Assembly (NCBI GenBank): GCA_902489225.1
Contig: CABTZA010000035.1
Span: 1 to 13,336, forward strand
DNA: 13,336 nucleotides
Source of the DNA: an uncultured Collinsella sp.
GTDB lineage: Bacteria; Actinomycetota; Coriobacteriia; Coriobacteriales; Coriobacteriaceae
Direction: 5' to 3'
The notes below the pieces were generated by a model, which was not told the origin of the DNA, did no database searches, and was given only the letters and a program-made list of their open reading frames with translations. A program made the position numbers and the translations under genes. This document shows positions 7,956-13,336 of the stretch, piece by piece (the first letter of the stretch is position 1; each line of letters begins with the position of its first letter).

Positions 7956-7961
7956 TATCAT
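7956..7961 (+). promoter_or_regulatory. Candidate -10 box of the repressor gene
   Basis: TATCAT differs from TATAAT at one position and lies 3 bases upstream of the operator at 7964-7977, which would then cover the transcription start. No good -35 hexamer is visible at 16-18 bp, so the promoter is tentative. If it is right, the ATG at 7960 is untranscribed and cannot be the start codon. Confidence 0.4.
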
Positions 7962-7963
7962 GG

Positions 7964-7977
7964 TGAAAGCGATTTCA
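7964..7977. promoter_or_regulatory. LacI-type operator at the repressor gene (autoregulation)
   Basis: TGAAAGCGATTTCA is a near-palindrome with the central CG typical of LacI/GalR operators. It differs at only two positions from the TGAAAACGATTACA found twice before the PTS gene. Its place between the candidate -10 box and the chosen GTG start argues that the repressor limits its own synthesis. Confidence 0.75.
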
Positions 7978-7992
7978 ATGACAGGGGTGCTC

Positions 7993-8973
7993 GTGGTAAA
8001 GATGAAAGATGTGGCCGAGTTGGCGGGCGTTTCGAGCGCCGCCGTCTCGCGCTACCTCAACGGTGGCTACATATCGACGGACAAGGCCGAGCGCATTAAG
8101 AAAGCGATTGAGCTGACAGGATACGTGCGGTCCAGCCAGGCTCGCGCGCTGCGCACCGGTTCCACCAAGCTCATCGGCGTCATCGTCCCCAAGATCAACT
8201 CGGAATCCGTGAGCCGCATTACTGCCGGCATTGGCCAGGTGCTCGGTCGTCGTGGCTACCAGATGCTGCTTGCCAACACCGACAACGCGGCCGATCGTGA
8301 GCTCGAATACCTCGATTTATTCCAAAACCACCCGGTTGACGGCATTGTGTTGGTGGCAACCATGATTACCGACGAGCACCGTCGGGCGATTGAGTCGTGC
8401 CGCGTGCCCATCGTGCTGATCGGCCAACATGTCGAGGGCGTGGCGTGCGTCTATCACGACGATTACGAGGCCGCCTTTGAGCTGGGCCATGCGCTTGCGG
8501 GTCGCGTGGACGGCAAGATTGCCTATATTGGAGTTACCGAAGAGGACCGCGCGGCCGGTTATGACCGCCGTCGCGGTTTTGAGGCCGGCTTGCGCGCCGC
8601 GGACAACCCGCTCGATGCCGCTTTGATTCGCCTGGGCTCGTTTACGCTCGACTCGGGCTATGGTGCGGCACGTGAACTGCTTTCCGTCGCTCCCGATATT
8701 TCGTTTATCGCCTGCGCGACCGACACCATGGCTGCGGGCGCGCTTCGTGCCATCGATGAGGTTCGCGGCTTGGGCGAGGGCGTGCGCCGCGTGAGCGGTT
8801 TCGGCGACAACGCATTTTTGCGGGCGCTGACGGGCGGTATTCCCACCGTGCATTACGGCTACCTGACCAGCGGCGTCGAGGCGACCAATATGTTGCTCAA
8901 CACGCTCGATGGAGTGGAAGGGGAGCGCGGTCTAAAGTCGCTCAAGCTCGGCCATCAACTGATGAATGTCTAG
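7993..8973 (+). CDS. scrR: LacI-family repressor of sucrose genes
   Basis: This is a 326-residue regulator with an N-terminal helix-turn-helix (MKDVAELAGVSSAAVSRYLN, residues 4-23) and a LacI hinge (SSQARALRTGS, about 47-57). A periplasmic-binding-protein-like sensor domain begins at LIGVIVPKINSES. The start is taken as GTG 7993, because AGGGG (7983-7987) lies 5 bases upstream and the product then opens MVKMKDVAELAG, typical of the family. The in-frame ATGs at 7960 and 7978 lie before or beside an operator; ATG 8002 is the alternative. Operators before this gene and before the PTS gene indicate that it represses both. The likely inducer is sucrose, sucrose-6-phosphate or a product sugar, judged only from the neighbouring transporter and hydrolase genes. 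The family call is firm; the substrate is inferred. Confidence 0.88.
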   Translation: MVKMKDVAELAGVSSAAVSRYLNGGYISTDKAERIKKAIELTGYVRSSQARALRTGSTKLIGVIVPKINSESVSRITAGIGQVLGRRGYQMLLANTDNAADRELEYLDLFQNHPVDGIVLVATMITDEHRRAIESCRVPIVLIGQHVEGVACVYHDDYEAAFELGHALAGRVDGKIAYIGVTEEDRAAGYDRRRGFEAGLRAADNPLDAALIRLGSFTLDSGYGAARELLSVAPDISFIACATDTMAAGALRAIDEVRGLGEGVRRVSGFGDNAFLRALTGGIPTVHYGYLTSGVEATNMLLNTLDGVEGERGLKSLKLGHQLMNV

Positions 8974-9061
8974 GCTTTGGGCATGCCTGTCTGTCTCTGA
9001 GACCCCTGTTTTTGCCTTTAAACTACCTTTCGCCGGCTTTTTCCTACCGTTCACCCTACTG

Positions 9062-9075
9062 TGAAAACGATTACA
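9062..9075. promoter_or_regulatory. LacI-type operator 1 of the sucrose PTS gene
   Basis: TGAAAACGATTACA, a near-palindrome with central CG, is repeated exactly at 9088-9101. Both copies are followed by G, giving 15 identical bases. It matches the operator before the repressor gene at 12 of 14 positions. It lies 83-96 bases upstream of the transporter start. Confidence 0.85.
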
Positions 9076-9087
9076 GACATATGAAAC

Positions 9088-9101
9088 TGAAAACGATTAC
9101 A
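9088..9101. promoter_or_regulatory. LacI-type operator 2 of the sucrose PTS gene
   Basis: This is an exact second copy of TGAAAACGATTACA, centred 26 bp from the first, about two and a half helical turns. Two sites so close suggest that repressor dimers bind neighbouring faces or cooperate. A weak -10-like TATGAA (9080-9085) lies between the two, but no convincing -35 partner is visible. The exact promoter is therefore not assigned. Confidence 0.85.
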
Positions 9102-9157
9102 GTGTAAGTGTCAAAGATGGCCGGGTGCAGATGCGCCCGTTGGAGGAAAGGGAAGTC

Positions 9158-10558
9158 ATGGACTACCGCAAATCAGCCCAAGAGGTGCTCGATAACATCG
9201 GTGGCGCCGGCAACGTTGTTTCGGCCGCACACTGCGCCACGCGTCTGCGCCTTGTGATTGCCGATAACGCCAAGGTCGACAAGGAGGCCCTCGAGAATAT
9301 CGACGGCGCCAAGGGCGTCTTTGAGGCCCAGGGCCAGCTCCAGATTATTTTTGGCACTGGCACCGTCAACAAGGTCTACGACGAGTTCATTGCGCTCAGC
9401 GGCGTCGAGGCTGCCACCAAGGCCGAGGTCAAGGAGGCAGCGGCGCAGCAGCAGAACATCTTTATGCGTGCCATTAAGGTGCTCGGCGACGTCTTTGTCC
9501 CCATCATCCCCGCCATCGTGGCCTCGGGCCTGCTGCTGGGCATTATGAGCGCCCTCAACTTTATGGCCTCCAACGGCTTTATCGCGCTCGACACCAATAA
9601 CTTTATTTATAAGATTGCCGACCTGGTCTCGGGCACGTCCTTTGGCATTCTGCAGATCCTGATCGGTTACTCCGCCGCTAAGGCCTTTGGCGCCAACCCG
9701 TATCTGGGCGCTGTCGTCGGCGGTGCGTTCATCAACTCCTCGCTGCAGAGCGCCTACACGGTTGCCTCCGAGGGCGTGCAGACTATGATCACCGTCATTC
9801 CTGGCGTGTACAGCTTTGAGTGGGTCGGCTATCAGGGCCACGTGATCCCCATCGTTATCGCCTGCGCCATTCTGGCCTTCCTCGAGAAGCGCCTGCACAA
9901 GATCGTTCCCGAGATGTTCGACCTCTTTGTGACCCCGCTCGTCTCGGTGTTCGTGACCGTGCTCGTGACGCTCGTTGCCGTCGGCCCCATCTTTGTCTGG
10001 GCCGAGAACGCCGTCCTCGGTCTGATCCAGGCCCTGCTCACCCTGCCCTTCGGCATCGGTTCCTTTATCGTCGGCCTGTTCTATGCGCCTACGGTCGTCA
10101 CCGGTATCCATCAGATGTACACCGCCATCGACCTGGGCCAGCTCGCCCAGTACGGCGTGACCTATTGGCTGCCCATCGCCAGTGCCGCCAACATCGCCCA
10201 GGGTGGTGCCGCACTCGCCGTTGCCTTTAAGACCCGCGATGCCAAGATCAAGGGCCTGGCGCTTCCTTCGGCTCTGTCCGCCTTCATGGGCATTACCGAG
10301 CCTGCCATCTTTGGTGTGAACCTGCGCTTCTTTAAGCTCTTCATCGCCGGTTGCATCGGCGGTGGCTGCGGCGCCCTGGTCTGCGCGCTCACTTCGCTGG
10401 CTGCCTCCGGCACGGGCGTTACGGGTATCTTCGGTATCCTGCTGTGCCTGGCCCAGCCCGTGCAGTACGCGATCATGTTTGCGGTCGCCGCGCTGGTTTC
10501 CTTTGCCGTCTCGTTTGTCCTGTACAAGGACGAGTCCAAGACTTCCGAGCAGGCCTAA
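9158..10558 (+). CDS. scrA: Sucrose-type PTS transporter, EIIBC
   Basis: This 466-residue membrane protein should import and phosphorylate sucrose, releasing sucrose-6-phosphate inside the cell. The N-terminal EIIB domain (1-85) contains the phosphorylation site in AAHCATRLR with Cys26. A linker leads to a hydrophobic EIIC domain (about 105-455) with the glucose-superfamily motif GITEPAIFGVN (Glu381). No EIIA domain follows, and the gene ends shortly after the last membrane span, so a separate EIIA must supply phosphate. The ATG at 9158 is chosen because GGAGG (9142-9146) precedes it and the product begins MDYRKSAQEVLDNIGG, as in other EIIB domains. Two operators lie upstream. Sucrose specificity comes from the EIIBC subtype and from the GH32 gene downstream; trehalose or beta-glucosides are less likely alternatives. 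Confidence 0.9.
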   Translation: MDYRKSAQEVLDNIGGAGNVVSAAHCATRLRLVIADNAKVDKEALENIDGAKGVFEAQGQLQIIFGTGTVNKVYDEFIALSGVEAATKAEVKEAAAQQQNIFMRAIKVLGDVFVPIIPAIVASGLLLGIMSALNFMASNGFIALDTNNFIYKIADLVSGTSFGILQILIGYSAAKAFGANPYLGAVVGGAFINSSLQSAYTVASEGVQTMITVIPGVYSFEWVGYQGHVIPIVIACAILAFLEKRLHKIVPEMFDLFVTPLVSVFVTVLVTLVAVGPIFVWAENAVLGLIQALLTLPFGIGSFIVGLFYAPTVVTGIHQMYTAIDLGQLAQYGVTYWLPIASAANIAQGGAALAVAFKTRDAKIKGLALPSALSAFMGITEPAIFGVNLRFFKLFIAGCIGGGCGALVCALTSLAASGTGVTGIFGILLCLAQPVQYAIMFAVAALVSFAVSFVLYKDESKTSEQA

Positions 10559-10578
10559 GAGCTTTTGATTGAGGGGAT

Positions 10579-10603
10579 GCCCGCGGGTCGTATGCTCGCG
10601 GGC
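10579..10603 (+). terminator. Intercistronic hairpin between scrA and scrB
   Basis: GCCCGCG (10579-10585) and CGCGGGC (10597-10603) form a perfect 7-bp stem with an 11-base loop. GTTTCCC follows, so the T-tract is weak. It may be a partial terminator or an RNA-stabilising structure that sets the ratio of transporter to hydrolase mRNA. I see no separate promoter or operator in the 107-base gap. Confidence 0.5.
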
Positions 10604-10665
10604 GTTTCCCGTATCTGGTGCCGATCTCTGGTGTCTTGTTACTTTCGATCCGTTAGGACTTTGAT

Positions 10666-12207
10666 ATGTCTAATGCACTTGGTCGCGACCTTGCAAAGCT
10701 GGTCGCCGCTGTTGACGCCGCCGCCTCTGAGTGCGGTCATGGCGCGTATGGCCAGCGCTTCCATATTATGCCGCCGGCGGGCTGGCTCAACGACCCCAAC
10801 GGTCTTTGCCAAGCGGGCGGCGTGTTTCACGCGTACTTCCAGTATGCCCCGTTTGATGTGAACGGCGGCGTAAAGATGTGGGGCCATGCCACAAGCCGCG
10901 ACCTTATGAACTGGGAATATGTTGGCGCCCCGCTGCTGCCCGACGAGCCGTTCGATTGCCATGGCGTGTATTCAGGCTCCGCGCTTGCCGAGGACGGCCG
11001 CATTCGTGTGCTCTATACGGGCAACGTTAAGCTTTCCGATGCGGACGGCACGTACGACTACGTCAATACCGGCCGTCGCGCCGATACTGTTTATGTCGAG
11101 AGCGTTGATGGCCTTGCCGGTCGGGAGTTCAGCCAAAAGCGCGTGGTGCTGGCGTCCGAGGATTATCCCGACGATCTGACCTGCCACGTGCGTGATCCCA
11201 AGGTGTGGCGCGATGATGATGGGCGTTACCACATGGTGCTGGGCGCGCGTCGTCGCGTGGACGGGCCGCATGTCGAAAGCCGTTTTTGTGCGATGCACGG
11301 CGAAGGTGCCGGGCGCGATGTGGGCGAGATCTTGGTGTATGGCTCGGCCGATATGCTGAGCTGGGAGCTCGAAAGCCGCGTTTCCACGCCCGAGCGCTTT
11401 GGCTTTATGTGGGAGTGCCCGGGATACCTTGAGCTTGAGTCGGATGGCGGTGTGCCGGCGAAGTGGCTGTCCTTCTCGCCCCAGGGCCTCGAGGGCGGCC
11501 GTTGGGACCGCGGCAACGTGTATGCCGCTGGCTACATGCCTGTATCGGGCGACATCACTGGTGGCAAGGACGCTTATGAGCTGGGCGAGTTCCGCCTGTG
11601 GGACGCCGGTTTTGACTTCTATGCTCCTCAGGAGTTTACGTCCGAGGATGGTCGCCACATTTTGATCGGCTGGATGGGCATGCCCGATGAGCCGACCTAT
11701 GACAACGCGCCCACCGTAGCGTGCGGCTGGCAGCACTGCATGACGGTGCCGCGTGAGCTCACAGCCGGTGTCGACGGCGTGGTGCTGCAGCAGCCGGCGC
11801 GCGAGATTGAGCACCATTATGCCTCGGTGCGTGTGCGGGCGGGCTCGTTGGAGGTTGCCGGCGATACCTGCTTTGATGTTGTTGTTGACGGTGTCGACGG
11901 CGCGTTTACCTCGACCGTTGATGGCGAGCTGAAGCTGGCGTTTGTGCCCGCTGAGGACGAACTGCCCCCGCGCTTTGAGATGCGATTTACCGATGAGGGC
12001 CGCGCTTCTGCCGGCTGCGGTCGTACTGTGCGCTGGGAGTCCGTCGACGAGGTTCGTAACGTGCGCATTGTTGGCGATGTCTCGTCGGTCGAGGTGTTTG
12101 TGAACGATGGCTCGCTCGTGTTTTCGACGCGCATCTATCCCGAGGCCTATGGCGTGACCGTTGACGCTCCGGGCGCGAATGTGACCTACCACGCGCTCAA
12201 CATCTAG
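10666..12207 (+). CDS. scrB: GH32 sucrose-6-phosphate hydrolase
   Basis: This 513-residue enzyme should cleave sucrose-6-phosphate into glucose-6-phosphate and fructose. All three GH32 catalytic residues are visible: the nucleophile Asp43 in WLNDPNG (40-46), Asp177 of the RDP motif (176-178), and the acid/base Glu250 in WECPG. Other family features are WGHATSRDLMNW, YSGSA and GWMG. Residues from about 380 form the expected C-terminal beta-sandwich, ending with VEVFVNDG and STRIYPE. There is no signal peptide, so it acts in the cytoplasm, matching the PTS transporter just upstream. The start ATG has a modest ribosome site (TAGGA, 10654-10658). The fructose product needs a fructokinase, which is not in this window. 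Fructo-oligosaccharide cleavage is possible as a side activity. Confidence 0.93.
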   Translation: MSNALGRDLAKLVAAVDAAASECGHGAYGQRFHIMPPAGWLNDPNGLCQAGGVFHAYFQYAPFDVNGGVKMWGHATSRDLMNWEYVGAPLLPDEPFDCHGVYSGSALAEDGRIRVLYTGNVKLSDADGTYDYVNTGRRADTVYVESVDGLAGREFSQKRVVLASEDYPDDLTCHVRDPKVWRDDDGRYHMVLGARRRVDGPHVESRFCAMHGEGAGRDVGEILVYGSADMLSWELESRVSTPERFGFMWECPGYLELESDGGVPAKWLSFSPQGLEGGRWDRGNVYAAGYMPVSGDITGGKDAYELGEFRLWDAGFDFYAPQEFTSEDGRHILIGWMGMPDEPTYDNAPTVACGWQHCMTVPRELTAGVDGVVLQQPAREIEHHYASVRVRAGSLEVAGDTCFDVVVDGVDGAFTSTVDGELKLAFVPAEDELPPRFEMRFTDEGRASAGCGRTVRWESVDEVRNVRIVGDVSSVEVFVNDGSLVFSTRIYPEAYGVTVDAPGANVTYHALNI

Positions 12208-12229
12208 GCGATTCGTCGCATATCGGCGC

Positions 12230-12235
12230 TATACT
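12230..12235 (+). promoter_or_regulatory. Candidate -10 box before the last gene
   Basis: TATACT matches TATAAT at five of six positions. No recognisable -35 hexamer lies 15-19 bp upstream, so this is weak. If used, the transcript would begin close to the terminator-like hairpin at 12246. Confidence 0.3.
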
Positions 12236-12245
12236 GCAGCCGTAG

Positions 12246-12286
12246 CCTACGATGTGGGAAACATCCGCATCGTGGGTTTTTGTTTT
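12246..12286 (+). terminator. Rho-independent terminator (or attenuator) after scrB
   Basis: CCTACGATG (12246-12254) pairs with CATCGTGGG (12268-12276) through eight Watson-Crick pairs and one G-T wobble. The loop is 13 bases, and TTTTTGTTTT follows at 12277-12286. An alternative smaller pairing, GATGT (12251-12255) with ACATC (12261-12265), competes with it. It probably ends the sucrose transcript. It ends directly at the ribosome site of the next gene (GGAGGGAAGG, 12287-12296), so an attenuator role is also possible. Confidence 0.75.
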
Positions 12287-12302
12287 GGAGGGAAGGTGCC
12301 GT

Positions 12303-13295
12303 ATGGGCGTACAGCAGCTAGAAGAGGCCTGGGCTTTGAGGGCCAGCGCGCGTGAGGCGCGGTTGCTTGCGGCGTCGCATGTGCCGGCAGCGCTGTCGTT
12401 GCTGGGGATTGTACGGCCCGGCGATCGCCTGGTGGCCTTTGCGGATGACTTTGCCGATGCGTTTGCGAGCGGCTTTGATGGCTGCGATGTTGTGCTCGTG
12501 GGCTCGCCGTCCGCCGAGGCGTTTGCCGCTGCGTCCGAGGGCTTTGATGCTTCGTTTGAGGTCGAGGGGCCGCACCTGTGGTGGTTCGTCAACTCTATTG
12601 GCGGGTTTGGACTGCGCGTGCCCGATCTGCGAGCGTTAGGACGCGCCGCGCGTGAGGCCCATGCGCTGCTGGTTGTGGACAACACCGTGGTATCGGCTTT
12701 TGGCTGCGATCCGCTGCGGCTAGGTGCTGCGCTGTTGCTCGAGGCGCTCGACCGCGTGTGTGCTGGTAAGGCGCCGCGCAAGCTCGTTGCCGCTTCGGTG
12801 GCGCGCTCGCAGCTCAAGCGCCATCGTGTGGATGCTGCTGCCGAGTGCGCGCATGCCCTGCTTGAGGGCTGTGGCTTGGCCAAGCTTGATATGCCTGCTG
12901 ACGAGGCCGGTGTGCTGGAGCGCGGGCTGGACTCGCTCGATGTCCGCATGCAGGCGCATTTCGACCGCGCACGTGCGCTGGCCGAGTATCTGGCCGCCAA
13001 TGAGATGGTGCGCAACGTGCGCTATCCCGGGCTGAGCTCGCATCCCGACCATTCGGTTTCAACGGGAATCCTCGAGCACGGCTTTGGCCCGGCAGTTGAA
13101 TTTGATCTTATCGAGCTTAGCTCGGGGGAGCTGTTCGGTGCTTTGCCGGGGGAGTTTCGCACATCGTCCGCCGGCGGCGCAACGACGCGCCTTTCGGCCC
13201 CACGCGGCAAACAGGGGAGCACCGTCCGCCTCTTCGCCGGCACCGACGACCCCTTGATCGTGGCCGCCACCCTAGATAATGCCCTCCGCAACTAG
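12303..13295 (+). CDS. Degenerate Cys/Met-metabolism PLP-fold protein, possible pseudoenzyme
   Basis: The 330-residue product aligns by eye with the cystathionine gamma-synthase/O-acetylhomoserine sulfhydrylase family. LEEAWALRASAREARLLAAS matches the region before the usual SGM motif. RPGDRLV, LLVVDNT (Asp126) and VRNVRYPGLSSHPDH are also recognisable. However, the usual S-x-T-K segment with the PLP lysine reads EALDR (147-151), with Arg151 in the lysine position. SGM is replaced near residues 24-27, the usual ETPxNP reads NSIGGFG (97-103), and about 45 N-terminal residues of typical members are absent. The frame is intact and codon use matches the neighbours, so it looks maintained rather than decayed. 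The start ATG 12303 follows GGAGGGAAGG (12287-12296). Function is unknown: a pseudoenzyme, a regulatory partner, or an enzyme using Lys156 or Lys160 instead. Confidence 0.7.
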   Translation: MGVQQLEEAWALRASAREARLLAASHVPAALSLLGIVRPGDRLVAFADDFADAFASGFDGCDVVLVGSPSAEAFAAASEGFDASFEVEGPHLWWFVNSIGGFGLRVPDLRALGRAAREAHALLVVDNTVVSAFGCDPLRLGAALLLEALDRVCAGKAPRKLVAASVARSQLKRHRVDAAAECAHALLEGCGLAKLDMPADEAGVLERGLDSLDVRMQAHFDRARALAEYLAANEMVRNVRYPGLSSHPDHSVSTGILEHGFGPAVEFDLIELSSGELFGALPGEFRTSSAGGATTRLSAPRGKQGSTVRLFAGTDDPLIVAATLDNALRN

Positions 13296-13336
13296 CTAAA
13301 TCATCCTCAACTCCATAAGTTGCGGTGAAATAGGGA
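13296..13336. other. Non-coding right edge with a small inverted repeat
   Basis: After the last stop codon only 41 AT-richer bases remain. They include CAACT (13308-13312) and AGTTG (13318-13322), a 5-bp inverted repeat around CCATA. No gene or T-tract is visible before the window ends. Confidence 0.4.

Noticed and set aside
7960..7992. Upstream starts (ATG 7960 or 7978) for the repressor
   Set aside because: They lie before or beside the operator and the candidate -10 box, lack good ribosome sites, and would add an atypical tail before the helix-turn-helix.
8988..9013. Possible terminator after the repressor gene
   Set aside because: The only stem, GTCT with AGAC around CTG, has four pairs and is separated from the T-run, so it is too weak to call.
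10972..12192. 406-codon open frame on the - strand
   Set aside because: It is fully antisense to the GH32 gene, whose three catalytic motifs are intact. Its composition is that of a shadow frame.
12252..12302. Earlier ATG (12252) for the last gene
   Set aside because: It falls inside the terminator stem and has no ribosome site, whereas ATG 12303 has a strong one 6 bases upstream.

Overview
This GC-rich, densely coding window reads entirely on the + strand. It most likely comes from a Gram-positive gut actinobacterium of the Coriobacteriia, such as Collinsella. The taxonomic guess rests on high GC, codon use, a lipobox-bearing lipoprotein, and a Pel-type cluster showing no outer-membrane components here. 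It is an inference, not something the sequence proves.

Bases 1-7702 hold the 3' part of an exopolysaccharide operon. In order it contains: a DUF2194 protein with a carbohydrate-deacetylase-like metal motif (5' end outside the window), the glycosyltransferase PelF, the multi-pass membrane protein PelG, a CotH-family kinase-like lipoprotein, a VTC-type polyphosphate polymerase domain protein, and a DUF4956 membrane protein. Neighbouring genes overlap by 4, 11 or 14 bases or are 3 bases apart, so all six look translationally coupled. PelF and PelG mark the locus as Pel-like (an aminosugar polymer in characterised systems). The CotH-VTC-DUF4956 trio tied to it is the least understood part. It suggests phosphorylation or polyphosphate chemistry coupled to polymer synthesis or surface attachment.

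Bases 7703-7992 carry no convincing gene. They contain three perfect hairpins and a tandem array of a 12-bp unit, followed by the promoter/operator of the next gene.

Bases 7964-12207 form a sucrose utilisation locus: a LacI-family repressor, a PTS EIIBC transporter of the sucrose type, and a cytoplasmic GH32 sucrose-6-phosphate hydrolase. Near-identical 14-bp operators lie before the repressor gene (one) and before the transporter gene (two, 26 bp apart). This indicates one repressor controlling both itself and the uptake genes. The transporter has no EIIA domain and no fructokinase gene is present, so both functions must be supplied from elsewhere.

A hairpin with a T-tract follows the hydrolase gene. 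The last gene (12303-13295) encodes a shortened member of the Cys/Met-metabolism PLP enzyme fold. The PLP-binding lysine and several other cofactor contacts appear to be replaced, so it may be a pseudoenzyme. The final 41 bases are non-coding within this window.
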